From Quillaja saponaria (taxonomy: Eukaryota > Streptophyta > Magnoliopsida > Fabales > Quillajaceae): 64,000 nucleotides of DNA. Shown in pieces: positions 25,655 to 38,570 of the stretch. Numbering within the stretch: position 1 is the first letter of the stretch; each line of letters opens with the position of its first letter. The notes below the pieces were generated by a model, which was not told where the DNA came from, did not search any database, and saw only the letters and a list, made by a program, of their open reading frames with translations. A program made the position numbers and the translations under genes. The stretch spans positions 3,968,001 to 4,032,000 of the forward strand of contig CM055612.1 of the NCBI GenBank assembly GCA_029379385.1, written 5' to 3'.

Positions 25655-26716
25655 CGTGGATGGACAAAGGAAATAAATATTAGAAGTATACTTTTATTTT
25701 TGGTGTGCCTATTGCTCAATAATAGGGGTCATGAAATATAATTAATGGAGATAAACATATTATCAAAATGTTTTTTTCCTGACTTTCATATTCGGACAAC
25801 TTCATATCTTCTAATTTCCTTTGTTAAACATGTATCTTTCTTTTTTCTTCAATAGTAGCTAAAGTAGGTTTACTAAAACAAAAAAGATTTTTTGGATTTC
25901 AATTATGAGCTTCCTCTTTCTCCCGTGGTTCCTTCAGACACATCTGAATTCTGACCAGAACATCTGGTTTGGGATGTTATTGAAGGAAAATTGTAACGTG
26001 TTGGACAACAGCATAACCTAAAAGGTGAAGCGATTGACAACTAAATAACAAATTTGCCTACAAAGTCTGTAACATTCTCTCATACATTTGCTAACAAAGT
26101 CAGCTCCTGAGAATTATTGAAGGCTGTGACATTTAAGACAAGCCAAACCCAGTAGCCTTTCATCGCTTTGCACTTGGAGACAATTTACTTACTCTGTTTC
26201 CTGACTTGTTCTTTTCACTTGGTGAGAAAGGGATGTTTTGGTGACATCACTTTAAAAAAGACATCTAATATGCAATATCAATTTAGCCTGCAGTTTTGCT
26301 AGAAAAAAGGTTGAAGGAGATAATTTTCTGCGATTTGAGTATTTTTGCCACCATTCGAACTCAAGACCAGTGGAACAAAGGCTTATTGTCAAGTTTCACT
26401 GAAGTTTATGCTGCAAGATTCAAATTTGCTGAACAGTTCAGTGTTCTACTACTTGACCCTTGTATACAGATGTGCTTTTTAAAAATTTACAAATTCCATT
26501 TTTCATATTTACATTTGTGATTCCAGTGCTCTCCTACCACCGGCAGGTTAGCATCTTCATCCTACCTGCATCTGCATGTTATTTTTTTTCTGTCTTCCAG
26601 AATTTGCATATTGGGGAAGCAATGTAGTACGCTTGTATCTGAAATTTGAGCTGTGGTGAAGCCAAAATGGCTCAGCAACAGAATCAGAAAACATGTTGTT
26701 TACTGTTTAACGTGTA
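25655..26716. other. Spacer between convergent ASP5 and kinase
   Basis: About 1.06 kb holding the 3' UTRs of two convergent genes. No coding exon was recognised; open frames near 26296 and 26646 lack similarity and the latter lies over the antisense of the kinase's last exon. Confidence 0.5.
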
Positions 26717-29421
26717 TCAGAGACCAGACAATGATGGATCAGCAAAAGGGGGAGGTACGCCTTCCTTCACTTGGGAAACTCTTAGTGTTCCTCCAAGCTC
26801 AATGGGAACAAGAGGGATTAGTGAGTGAAGAACATCTGTAATGAGGGGGCGGTAGCTAGGTTCCGGTTGCACGCACAGCACAGCAACAGCAGCAACCTAC
26901 AAAGATATATTGCAATTAAGCTTAAACTATTTCTGTATGTTAGAGATGAAATCACTTTGAATGCAAAAGCCTCTCCCAGATAATTTCAAGAAGCAAAAAT
27001 TTAGCCAAGCAAAGATTATTATCTGGCAATAGAAGTAAAACGTATCGATTCTGAAGTTACTTAATGCTTTCTGAGGTTCACAAACCTGATATAAATGCTT
27101 AAGATCCATTGTATTCTTAATCACAGGATCCACAATGTTTGGTAGTTTTGATTTGTCAGTGAGCTGAGGCATGGCCTGCATTCATAAATAGCTGTCAGTA
27201 AGTTCTATATTTCCAAACATCATTAAGGTGCAATACCAATTAGAATTTATTGGATGGGATCAAAATCAAGGCATACCCATGTGACAATTGAATGGCTCTG
27301 AGCTGGAGCCAGTTTCTCCACAGGCTTTCTTCCTGATAGAAGCTCCAGAAGCAAAATTCCAAAAGCATAGACATCACTTTTATCGGTCAATTTACCTGTG
27401 AAAATAAGTAAATTTCATGAACAATTATTTTATAGTATATTCCAATTTCAAAGATTTCTAAACCAGAACCGAATCATCAAAATGTCATCCCTACCATACA
27501 TTGCAACTGGTATGTTGAGGTAAAAAAAATACAAAAACACACACAACGCTGTCATACTAATGGGCATGCTGTAAAATTATATTACTACTTTAGTTGGCAT
27601 ACCATCTAAAAGATACTCTGGAGCTACATAACCCGAGATGCCTGAAATCTGGATGTTATTCTTATTTTGGGAACCAACAGCAACGGCGAGACAAAAATCA
27701 GATAGCTGAATCCAGAAAAGAGAAAAGTTTTTAATTGAAGTTGAAAATATTTAATACAAAACATGAATTAAAAAAGAAGCACGCATCTGCAAGCTTCAGT
27801 TTTATTACTTTATATATGATTCTACCTTGGCATTGAAGTTTACATCCAAAAGAATATGAGATGATTTCAGATCTCTATGGATCACTGGAGGGCGGCAATG
27901 CTCATGAAGATATTCTAGTCCTCTGGTGAATAATTGTCAAATATATGAACAGACTGATACAGATAGTAAAGAGGAATAGAATGATCTAAAAACAGGGTTC
28001 ATAAGCTCACCTTGCTGTATCAAGGGCAATTTTTATTCTCATATGCCATGTTAACGACGAACCACGAGAAGGTCCTTCAACATTAACAACACAAAGTTGT
28101 CATACACCTATTTAGTTTTGCCTCATTCTATGTCTCTTGCTCATTTTTATAGCACAGCTTTGGATAAATATCTTACCATGTAACTGAGTTTCCAGAGATC
28201 CATTTTGCATCAGTTCATAGATGATAAATCTTGCCTCTCCATTAATGCTACAACCCAGTAAAGAAATTACATTTGGGTGCTGAGTTTTACTTAACAACTC
28301 TACCTCATTCTGCAATTCTAAATGATAACTCATATTAACTTACACAATGCCATAAATCCAATCAAAAATTGAGAATTAGAGATAATCATAAATAATAAGT
28401 ACCTCAAATTCTCTTTCAGCATCCCGACTTGCACAGTGTAGTTTCTTGACAGCAACAGGCAAGTTATCATCCAACTGAGCCTTGTAAACACATCCAAACC
28501 CTCCCTCTCCCAATACATTACTCTCCCGGAAATTGTTTGTAGCCATTTCTATGTGCTTATATTCAACTAATAAAACAGACCTCTTCTTACCAACTATCTT
28601 AATAGAACTGAATTTACCCAGAAATGGAGCTAAGCCTAGCCCTTTCTCAGCATCTTGGGATTCAAAACATAACAAGACAGAAAAGAGAATCTCAGACGAC
28701 ATCATTAAAGCATTCAAATTTCTTAAATACCCAGAATTTGTAAAGCAAAGTACAATGGAATTTAAGGTTACCTGAGCTTTGAGTATTTCTTTGATGGGAT
28801 TTGTAAGGATACTTTCTGCGATAAATCCACAAACATAAAAAAGACAATATGATTACTCCAAGTGCACTGCTTGCCACGAAGAGAGCAATTAACATTTTCT
28901 TGTGAGAATCCATTGGGTGCTCTTCACTTAACAGTTGAATACCTGATTAAGAAGGAATATATATAAAGAAGTTAGAAAGAAAAGCTCATCAATTTCCCAA
29001 TTTGATTTTGTGCAAATTACTGAAACATTGGCCTTAGCCAAACGGCTAGAACCCATGTAAAGAGAAATAAACGTATGGTATCCATAAAGATATCAATAAC
29101 AACTAAAAAAATGACCACTTTTGGCTGAATTAAATGCTGGTCACTAATTTTAAAATTCAAATTTGAAATAAAAGACTGTCAAACCAATCGGAAAACAAGT
29201 ACCCATAGTAAAAAGAAACAAACTGAGAGACAGAGATAGAGAGAGAAAGAGGAAGGACGGGGATGGGGGGAGGAGAGTACCTGGGGAGAAAGCAGCTATG
29301 GATGTGGAAATTGGAGAAATGGATGAGAGTTCTGGTGAGTTAGAGGGGCTGGTGCGCCATCAACCCAAATGGGCTCGTGAAGAAGAGTAAGAAGCAGCAA
29401 AATAAGCATAAGAAACATCAT
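26717..29421 (-). CDS. Receptor-like kinase, frameshifted, altered catalytic motifs
   Basis: Small-ectodomain receptor-like kinase of the At1g80640 / At5g11020 / At4g32000 type. Ten exons on minus: 29421-29281, 28942-28772, 28653-28403, 28309-28177, 28074-28011, 27922-27826, 27705-27603, 27395-27277, 27175-27086, 26896-26717. Signal peptide [17 protein letters not shown], short Ser/Pro ectodomain, transmembrane helix [19 protein letters not shown], then the kinase. Seen motifs: Gly loop [41 protein letters not shown]. The catalytic-loop Asn is His (27856-27858) and DFG is DFC (27691-27693), so phosphotransfer is doubtful. Exon lengths sum to 1349; one C is missing in the C run at 29345-29348, so the signal-peptide frame does not meet the downstream frame, which joins correctly to exon 2. 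One added base gives 449 residues. The start could lie further upstream in the same open frame. Confidence 0.88.
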
Positions 29422-32400
29422 TGTTAGTTTTTTTCGTGTCCTAAAAAGTAAGAAAACATGAAGATAGAGATATATGGAGGCTTTGGCTAGTGACTTGAAA
29501 AGGGACATGCACACTATCACAAAAGAGGCTTGTGATGCCTATGGATGTTTTGGTTTTTAGGCCTCCATACTTTTCTTCTGTCGTATTATTCTTTTTTCTC
29601 CTCCTTTTTATATTCTTTTGGATCCCATCTCTTTCTCTCTCTTGATTTTTTCTGCTCCTTTGTGTACTGTCTTTCTCTGCAAAAGAAAAAGGAAGCACCA
29701 AAAGTTCTAATCTTTATTTATTTTTAGATTGGTGGGCTAGGACACAACAATAATAATAATGCGGAGTTGCGGACAGGAAGGACAGTTTTCTTTTCTCTTT
29801 TTTTATTGTTTTTCCTTCTCTTTAATGAAAATGATTGAAGTAATGATCATCCCATGTATATCTTGAAGCACTAATCCAAGTAGAGAAGTTAAAAAAATAT
29901 AACTTAATTCATCTCATATAAAAAGAAAAAAGAAAAAAAAATTAACTCTAAACAAAAGGATGAGGTGTTAAAAAATTAAACTCTAAAATATTTTAATTAA
30001 GAATCAAATTTTAATCTCTTGCTATTACTTAAATTTATTTTGCATGAATTATATATATTTAACTTAAAAAATCTTGAAAAACCTTATGAACCAGATGTCT
30101 CTATGAAAGCTTTTTGTAGATGATGCTAATTACTAAGCACACCTCAATGCATGCAATGGAATATAATTCTTCTCCTACAATCAATCAAATTGACATGCAA
30201 ATTTTGTAATGTAAAACAATGGAAGAGAAGGTGTATATGGGGACAAGAAGACTGGTTTTAGTCAATTACGTGATACACTTGCTCTTGTCAAATTGCACTC
30301 AAAGCATTGAAATTAATCAAACCAGTCGTTTTCACAAAAGAAACTAAAATAATTTCTACTAATTAAGTGGCCCGTGCGTGTACAATTTACAAAACCAACT
30401 TAATGAACTTCTCAACTACTACAACTATTACAACTGCAATTAAGATAGAGTTTTTCTAATTAGTGTTTAAAAGGTAATTGATGTTGTAGTAAATTTAAAT
30501 TTTAAATTGTAAAATATTTTAAAAATAAAAAATTATGTATTAAGTTTCACTAAAATCATGATTAACAATTATAATTAATAATATAAATTTTTTATTTTAT
30601 TACCTTAATAAGTGTCTTACAAAAACCGGTTAGAAAAATTCATTAAAGTATAGGCGTGAAAGGAGGGCTCTACTTCATTCAATTCAGATGTATCAAAATA
30701 AAGAAAATAATAAATTTTTAGTAAAAATGAGGAACTATTATTTAAAAAAAAATATAACATGTCAGTGAATTATAGTTATGAAAATATGGATATTTTTTTA
30801 ACCAATATTTTTATTTCTTTTTTTTCCTTTACATTTTTATTTATATTTTTGTGTTTGTTTTTTTTAATTGGAATGAATAAATTAGATTCATCGTTTGGCA
30901 TTAAGGCCGAGGGCCCCACAGAGATATATAATAGTGAATTAATTTCAGCTAAATTAGTGTTTGGTGGGACTTGTGCACCAAAATGCTTGGGAGGCCTCCA
31001 TCAGGACACGGCGAATTTAATTTTGACAGATAATAATTTTTTTTTTCCTGTGAATAGAGATAATATTTGATTGACATTGTAAGGGTTACTTTTTCTTTTG
31101 ATATTTTCTACAAATAGACGGATCCCCTAAAGTATAAAGTTCAAGGTAAAGTGAGCAAATTCTAACATTAAAAATAAATTAACAGTTTAGATTTCAACAT
31201 CCAATCTTTAAATATTATATTTTAAGAAAATAAAATTGGACGTCATATATAATAAATTTTTCATGTGTACTTTAAAAAAAAAATTATAATTATTGCAATT
31301 AATTAATTAAGATCATGGAGTAATTTCAAAAGAAAAAAAAAAAATTTTTTAGCATATTAATTTTTATATATGATATTTAAAAAAATTTATAAAACTAAGA
31401 AAATGCTATGTAAAAAATAATCAAAATTTTGTCATATTTAAAAGAAATCAAACCAAGTAAATTCCAAAAGCAAACAAAGAAATGTGTAAACAGAATAACA
31501 AAAAACAAAATTGAAAAATATTAATTAATTTATTAATATTAATATCAAGTTTTACTTTGGAAATATAATATTTAGGAATGTGGTGGTGATATTTATTAGT
31601 TTTTCTTAAAAAGGTAAAATTAATGTATTTATCTTCTAAAATACAAAGTGTATTTTATGAAGAAATAATTTATCACATTTTATGCATTGTCGGATAGAGT
31701 CACACATCAACATATAGTGTCATATTTATGGTTTTTCAGTTCGATTAAAGACAATATAAAACTAAGAAAAAGTATTAAGATTTTACTTCTCATAACTCCT
31801 TCAATAAGACTCCAATTTGAAAACTTAACAAATGAGTACACCTTCATAACAAAAGGCCAACAGTATTTTCAAAATTTGGGAAAATATGGGAAAGTATTAT
31901 TTCCGATCTCTATGAAAAAATAAAATGAAAATTCAACAACAAAGCCCAACTCCATGGCAATCTTTACTTCAAGGCTTTACCAATAAGCCCATCCCAACAA
32001 TCTTGCTGGAAGCCCAAAAGGCTTCTCTGTACACGTAGGATGTATAATAAGTCGGTTGAGATGTTCGGCATTCGTGGTTTTCTTAATGTATTGCCCACAT
32101 CATATCAAACATGTATACATAGGATTGCTTCCTAGCTGTTGCCAACAGAGGATACCAGTTCTACCTTAATTCCACAAATGCCCCTCAAATGAATAATTTT
32201 TTTGACCATGTCAACTTAGGATTGCTTTGTTAGTACGTGTGTTTCAAATGAAAATGGGGGAGATACTACAATATTTTATTAATTAATAAAAATAACAACT
32301 AATTTATATTAATGTTGACCATAATTAATGCTATAAACACATACCAATATACCATATATAATAAGCGGATTTAAACTTTATATGGTAAAATGGCATTGAG

Positions 32401-33344
32401 GTGATTTAGGAGTAATCGAAGGGCTAAAATCAAGGTAGTGGATAATCATGCCACCGGATGTTACGAACTCACGTCAGACACCAAGTCTTCACCAGCAGCA
32501 TTTTAGGTCGAGAAATTTCCTTTTTATTTAAAACTCCCAAATTACGCGCTACAAAGTCCGTGACTGACACCACCAACATGTTTTTTTTTTCTTTGTCAAA
32601 AAAAAAAAAAAGATAAGTCCCACCTTTTTCATTACATTCTAAATAAATCTTATAATTAATTGATATTCTCAAAATTTTCTTCCTTTAATTTTTTTTTAAT
32701 TCTAAATTTTATATTAACACTTCTTATATTATTTTTATCCTTATTTTTTAATTTTAATTTTAATCTTAAAATATTAATTATGTAGGTTAATTTTTTAAAA
32801 TACACATTTAATTTAGAAATTAAAATTTATTATTTAATATTTAATGAAATAATAATTCTTTAAAATTAATGATATTTTCATAATTTCTTTAATATAGTTC
32901 TTTTTTAATTTCTTACAAAATGAATATAAATTTTATTTATTTATTTTTGGTTCTAATTATTGATAAATATTTATTTTTGGTTCTAATTAATGATAAAAAA
33001 TATAGTAATGAAGTTGAAACTTAAAAAAAAATAAAAATGAAAGCAGATAACAAGATCTTTTTAGTAAGTTTTAAATTTTTTTTGTTCTTTGATTAATGAT
33101 TATAAAATGAATTTGTTTTCTAAAATAAAATAATAAAGGTAAAAATAACTATGTAAAATTTAGGTCTTATTTAAAAATAAAAAAATTTTGAGAATGGAAA
33201 AAAATTATCCGTACTTTTCTTTTTTTAATTTACTGACTGTGGTCTGACTTCACCGACTCCAAAAACCAAATTATAAACTACGTGAAATACACGCTTTGTT
33301 ATTAAAAGTATTTGAAAAAATTCACGTAGCCGACGTTTCTTCCC
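29422..33344. other. AT-rich spacer with minor repeats
   Basis: About 3.9 kb with no gene I can support. The left end should hold the promoter of the minus-strand kinase (CT/GA-rich around 29220-29270 lies just inside its intron 1). From 29880 to 33230 the DNA is very AT-rich. The open frame at 30759-31070 is T-rich and featureless. Confidence 0.5.
32941..33000. repeat. Two-copy 30-bp tandem repeat
   Basis: TTATTTTTGGTTCTAATT begins at 32941 and again at 32971, with the flanking TGATAA also repeated. It is a short local duplication in AT-rich spacer. Confidence 0.8.
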
Positions 33345-33350
33345 TATAAA
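33345..33350 (+). promoter_or_regulatory. TATA box of the PNRC-like gene
   Basis: TATAAA within CCCTATAAAGAGAACCC, about 255 bp before the start codon at 33600. A CT-rich leader follows at 33380-33450, consistent with a transcription start near 33375-33385. Confidence 0.65.
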
Positions 33351-33463
33351 GAGAACCCTAACTCCTGCTCAAATCCTCATTAGTCTTGTCTTTATTTCCT
33401 CTCTCAAGCAAAGCTTTGTGCTTTCCCTTTCCTCTCTCCTTCCCCCTTCTCTATCTAGAATTA

Positions 33464-33490
33464 ATGCTTCCATGCCTCAAGTGTGATTAG
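33464..33490 (+). other. Short upstream ORF in the leader
   Basis: ATG at 33464 opens a nine-codon frame (MLPCLKCD, then TAG at 33488-33490) ending 110 bp before the main start. If the leader is unspliced, scanning ribosomes would meet it first. Whether it is conserved cannot be judged here. Confidence 0.45.
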
Positions 33491-33599
33491 CTCATTTCAT
33501 TTTGTATTCATTTGAAACTTTCCAAATTTTCCTTTAAAATTCATTCCTTTTTTGCTGGCTCTGGTTCTCTGTATTTAATTCCATAGCAGAAATTTCCAA

Positions 33600-34148
33600 A
33601 TGGGTGTGGCAGTTCTTAATCCTCAGGATTATATCGAAGGCCCATTGAATAGCCAAACCTTAATCTCTCGTCGTCCCAAAATCAAAGCTATGAAACCTCC
33701 TCTTAACCCTGCTCCTAACCCCAAGGCTAACAGGGCCAACCGCAACCAACCCAATTTTCGAAAGCGGATGCCTTTACGGCCTCAGAATGACTCGGCGACC
33801 ACCACCAAGACCAAGGTGCAAAATTTAGTCATGGGTCAGGTCAAAATCCTAAAACGCGGCGAAGAACTGGCCAAAACAGTGACACCCGACCCTGTCAAGG
33901 AGAATCATGATGATCTGGATCTCGGTTCGACGAACCGGCTTGGTCCCGACCCAGATATGGTAGCTACCCAAATTCGACTGGCAGATTCCGACCGTGTTCC
34001 CGGATTTTATGCTGGTTCGTCAATGTTTGTTGCTTCGCCGCCTCCCAGTTCTGTTCCTGTGCCTGCTTTCTTCACAAAGGATGTTGGTCTGAAAATTGAT
34101 GAAGCTACAAGCAATTTGCGGAGAATTTTACGGCTGGATTTGCTGTAA
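33600..34148 (+). CDS. Small proline-rich protein with PNRC-like motif
   Basis: Intronless 182-residue protein, start MGVAVLNPQDY in context AAATGG. The N-terminal third is rich in Pro, Asn, Arg and Lys (residues 28-60) and probably disordered and basic. A central GQVKILKRGEEL follows, and the C-terminus carries YAGSSMFVASPPPSSVPVPA and then FF. The SPPPxxxPxPxF block resembles the short PNRC motif (proline-rich nuclear receptor coactivator family), whose members in other organisms bind decapping or nuclear receptor factors. The end ATSNLRRILRLDLL is probably amphipathic. I recognise this as a conserved plant family of unknown function; the link to PNRC is an inference from motif shape. A clear TATA box, CT-rich leader and intact frame indicate an active gene. 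Confidence 0.75.
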   Translation: MGVAVLNPQDYIEGPLNSQTLISRRPKIKAMKPPLNPAPNPKANRANRNQPNFRKRMPLRPQNDSATTTKTKVQNLVMGQVKILKRGEELAKTVTPDPVKENHDDLDLGSTNRLGPDPDMVATQIRLADSDRVPGFYAGSSMFVASPPPSSVPVPAFFTKDVGLKIDEATSNLRRILRLDLL

Positions 34149-37100
34149 ATCAAATCAATATGGTCAGGTGGTTCAAGCGGTCTATGATAGAGTACAGTTG
34201 TGAACACGGTGGTTTTTGGTGATTGGGGCCTCTGACGCTTGACCTTCTCTTATTTTTTCAAGGGGAAGGTCAAGTTCCTTGACTCGAGTTATTAATCACT
34301 ATTTGATGTTATACTTAATTTAGTCGTATTTACTTGTATTTTGCATAAGGCTTTCTTCGAGTTTTATGTATATCCTTTTCAGTGGAATTAGTTGATGGGG
34401 TCCTAGTTTATTTTCTGGTTTAGATCAATTCTAATTTGGGTTTCAGGTCTGCGGATTGGGAAAAATAGATTGGGTGTTGAAAGTAATGTTTATGTATCTG
34501 TACTTCTAGTGGTGTCTGTCAATGCTGTACTTTGTTAATTTCTAGTGAAAATTTACTCATGTTTATCGGATTGAAATAGTCTTCCTCTTGAGTGTGTTCT
34601 TTCTTTCACAAGGATTGATGAATCCTAATCCTTATCCGTCTGGGTTTACCTTCACCTTTGTGCGAAAAAACAAAAGATTGAATATTCTTTTTATTTAATG
34701 GAACTATGGAAGTGACTTGTGAGTTTATGGGAGATAAATAAATTGATAATTTGGATATTATATGGAAAAGTCATTGAGATTGAATCATATTAAGAGGGAT
34801 ATACAATTTAATTTACCTAGACCTTGGAGACATCTTTGACTGTTTATTAAGTAATATCAATTTTGGTAATTTGTTCTCAAGATGTTGAAAGAAGAGTCGG
34901 CATAATTGAATGCTTTTAATACAGGATGACCAAGGCGATGGTCGGCCTGCTTTTGGAGAACTAGGTGATGGTTGGCCTGCTTTTGAATGCGTTGTTTTAG
35001 CTCTTCAAAGCAGGGACATCTGTTACTACTGATGGCCAGAATGTGCGAATATATTAGAGGCCCTGTAGACTCTTCAAAAATCTTCGTCTCTGTCTCTGCA
35101 CTGGAATGTAGGCACTACTGTTGCTGGGTTGTTTTTAACATGTTTAATGATTTAATGTGCAGTGCAGAGCCTTAGAGGAAACTTGTATGTGACCCTTACG
35201 GTTGTTGGCCGTTTCACCCTGAATTTAGTGGGTTTGAGCTTGTGCAGGTGATACTGTGAAACTGTTCTCATGTAAATTTTATGTCACCATTAGGGTTAAG
35301 TTGAATATGAGTTTGTGCAGGTTATATTCTTCTGATGTATTTCACCTTTAGGGTTCTTAGATGTGATGGTCTGATGGGTGACTTTCTTCAAATGCATTAT
35401 ACAGAAGATTTTATGGGATAACTTCGTTGGGCATTTAAACAATTCTTTCTTCTTTTGCAGGTGATTGCAGTGCTTCAGATTGGGGAAAACAGAAGGTTTA
35501 CTGGGAATGAATTATAATGTGGTACAATTCTAGAAACTTCAATAAAAATTAAGAGGATGTACCTTGTGAAGTTTAGTTGAGATTTGCAGCTTAAAACTTT
35601 AAAATTGTTTTAGAAGAATATAATGTGAGATCTTACATAGTTAGTAAATATTGCAGTTGAAAGTTACATTCAAAAATAAATAACGAGATCCTTTAGCAAA
35701 TAAGTTTAACTCACCTGTGTTGAGTTCCTTCAGGTCCCAAGCTTGGATGAAGGAGGGTTGCAGTAAGTTGGCAGCTACGTTCTTCTTTACTTTGTAGGCA
35801 CTGCTTTTAGCTTATAGTGGGATTTAATTTGATCTCTCCCTCTTCATGCTTCTGTTTTATCCGATGGTCTTCCCTTCCTTTTGCACCTGAAGTATGTGTA
35901 ATGTGATTCAAGTGCCTTGGCCCTTTTGGGAAGAGAGATTGCGGTGCATGCAAGGATATTTGTAGAACCCTAACTCTTGAGTTAATGGGTATTTAAGGCT
36001 AATTAAACCCTTGTGACTTAGGATGTACAAGTAGACTAGGAAGGCTAAAGCTTGGACTAACTAAATAAGTATATAAATCTGGCAATGCAATTGAAATAGG
36101 AAGCCCCATTGTATCTTTACTTTTCCAAAGTACTTAAATGGTATTTTTGACTTTGGTGGATTTGATTTGCTGTAAGGTCTAAAATGAATTAGAGCAAGGG
36201 AAAAGATGCTGGGGTGTTATAAGTAGCAGTTGATTGCGAATTGTATATTTGTCCTTTCTGTGTACTGAATCATGCAAAGAAGGTTTAAGTATTTACCTAC
36301 ATGCTTTTCATTTCTGGTAAAGAAAATCTTTTATCTTTTGGAGAAGACTAGTGCACCGTGCATGAATCTTATAAATTATGATGCAAGATTATTCTCATAT
36401 AGTAACTCATGCAAGATATTGAAAGGATTTTCAACGTTGTAATATGATGCTAACAGGCTTAAAAAGTTTAATCGGCCATGTATTAGGAGGCACAACTAAA
36501 GTATATGATGTAGGTGATTTTCTGTAACCTTATTTATCTGGTGAAGTCTCCCACTATATGTTTCAGGACCTTAAAGCTTTTCCCTCTGCACATTCATGTT
36601 TCCATTTTCTGAAATTGGTGTGCAAGACAATTACGTTTTCACAGTTTACAGAAGCTGACTCAGTTTAATATAGGATTTCTGATGGACTTTGCTGGTCATT
36701 TTATATGGGAACATTTTCAGTTTGGTTTATTGGATCAAACTTAGAAGGATAGTGTCCCCATGCAGCGTGCTTTGAGATGTGGTGATGTACATGTATCACA
36801 GTCAAGTTTATGGTTATACCAGTTACAAGTTACAACTAAGGAAAGCTTGTGGGTTAAAAGCTGCAGGGCAAGGTTTCCCAAGTGTGCATTGCTAGGTTTT
36901 GTAGTATGATGAAAAAAAACTCTGGTGCTTGTAAGTTAACGCACTGCACTTGAGTGGTTGCAAGGTTGAACTATTTTAACTGTGTTGTGCAGAGTGAAAG
37001 CATAAGTACTCCCTTCGTTTGTAAAATTGGTTTGTGGATGAATACTAGATGGTTAGTTTGTTTTCTGTTTTTAATTAAGGAATTTTCAAATGAGTGTTAC

Positions 37101-38078
37101 TTGTTAAGATTTTATAAATAGAAAGTTTGTAAAATTTGTTATGATAATTGATTATGATTTTAGTGCTATTTAATGTATAGATAATTTATGGAAAGTTTTA
37201 ATTTTCAAAACTGTGATTTATTGCATGTTAACATTAGAAGAAACCTTTAATTAAAGCTTGTTACTATACTATAATTACTATTGTAAAAACAACCACGGTT
37301 GTTCAGTCCACCTATAAAAGCAGTTATCTACACTATGGAAGCATGAAGTTGAAAGTGCTGCTGAATGTATGAATCATATCTGTTGATTGCACTTGACAGG
37401 ATTTCCTTAATGAATCATTAATAACTGTTGGACGACGATGGAAAATGACTTTGGCTGTTATTAAATGCATTGCATTATCCACTCGACACTTTAAGCATGA
37501 AACTCTGAAGTTTGCTTCAGTACAAATTTGGTTACAGCTATGTGTGCATGATAAGTTGCGAGTCGCTGAACAGTTTATGCAGGTACTTATACTCTCCAGG
37601 AAAGTGATTGGTCCATATTCTGGTAATTCTTTTATCCAAATCAATGGCTGTTATTTAAATAATAAGATATTATGGTTCAGCTGAGCATGGTTCTTGTTGG
37701 TTCAGTGAAACAGGTGAGATAAATGGCAAAGACATATTGTGGATATTTCCTGTTTGATTTGTAACTTATATTATTTAAATGCAGCAGGTTATTCTTGTGA
37801 AGTTTGTAAGTTTATGTAATATGAGAAAGTTGGTGTAAACTGTAATTCATTTTTTCTTTCCTTTTATCAGAGACAGATATTGTATGATACAGAATGTAAA
37901 AATCTGTCCTTGGTAGTTTTTAATCAGGATTGTTGGGTGTAATTCCACACTTGACTGGACAACAATCTAATACAGGAAAAGAAAATGAAAAAAAAAAAAA
38001 AAAAAAAAAAAAGGCTGAAACGCGTACTTGCCGAAAGGCACCCTTGTTACGCACGCTAGCTTTCTCCATTATGCTCCC
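34149..38078. other. Spacer, 3.9 kb
   Basis: The first part should be the 3' UTR of the PNRC-like gene. No exon could be supported in the rest; frames at 34987, 37333 and 37445 are short and featureless. A near-repeat of GATGGT(C/T)GGCCTGCTTTTG occurs at 34935 and 34967. A 25-base A run lies at 37988-38012. Unspliced non-coding transcripts cannot be excluded. Confidence 0.45.
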
Positions 38079-38351
38079 CACGTGCCTGTCTGTCTCACGT
38101 GCTAGAATCAATCCTTGAGCATTAAGCGAGGCTCACGTGAATTCCACCGTAGCATTAGTTAGTATGGTATGCAAGTTGCAAAACGCCACCGTATGTATGA
38201 AGTAGGCAGCGAAATTTGTTCCAATGTCAAAAAGATATTAGACGTCACGCCGTTTTGTAGAACACAACTTGCGCGGATCGGCGTTTCTGGCTTTCAGCAT
38301 TTTACTTACCGAAAAGCATTAAAATAAGTACACCTAAATAAATGCCACGTG
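38079..38351 (+). promoter_or_regulatory. Cluster of four G-boxes
   Basis: Perfect CACGTG palindromes at 38079-38084, 38096-38101, 38134-38139 and 38346-38351, within 275 bp and ending about 220 bp upstream of the TATA box of the coiled-coil/EAR gene. Two more lie in its first intron (39599-39604, 40023-40028). G-boxes are bound by bZIP and bHLH factors such as ABF/HY5/PIF, so light, ABA or stress control is a reasonable inference. Confidence 0.75.
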
Positions 38352-38504
38352 TCCGTGTGGGCCCCAAAACAACAAAAAGAGAAAGAAAGAAAAAACTTAA
38401 AAAAGTCGTTAGACCCCACACCCACCCTAACAAAGACGAAAACAAAAAACAACGAATAACTGGAATCTACTCCACCTTTGCCACCACACAAAATCCCCAA
38501 CTCT

Positions 38505-38551
38505 CCCCTCTCTCTCTCTCTCGCTCTCTCCCCCCCCCCCCCCCCCCCCCC
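38505..38551 (+). repeat. CT-rich tract followed by a 22-base poly-C run
   Basis: A CTCTCT tract from about 38505 passes into 22 consecutive C at 38530-38551, just upstream of a TATA box. Long C runs are rare in this AT-rich window. Such a run could form an i-motif or, on the other strand, a G-quadruplex, and is prone to length errors. Confidence 0.85.
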
Positions 38552-38570
38552 ACCTCTTCATCTTATTCAT

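Noticed and set aside
30759..31070. 103-codon Phe/Leu-rich frame
   Set aside because: Composition follows T-rich DNA; no signal peptide plus domain logic and no flanking signals.
34935..34986. GATGG-GGCCTGCTTTTG near-repeat considered as a C/D snoRNA pair
   Set aside because: No paired C and D boxes with terminal stem could be seen.
37445..37684. 79-codon frame with overlapping antisense frame
   Set aside because: Short, no similarity, both strands open by chance.
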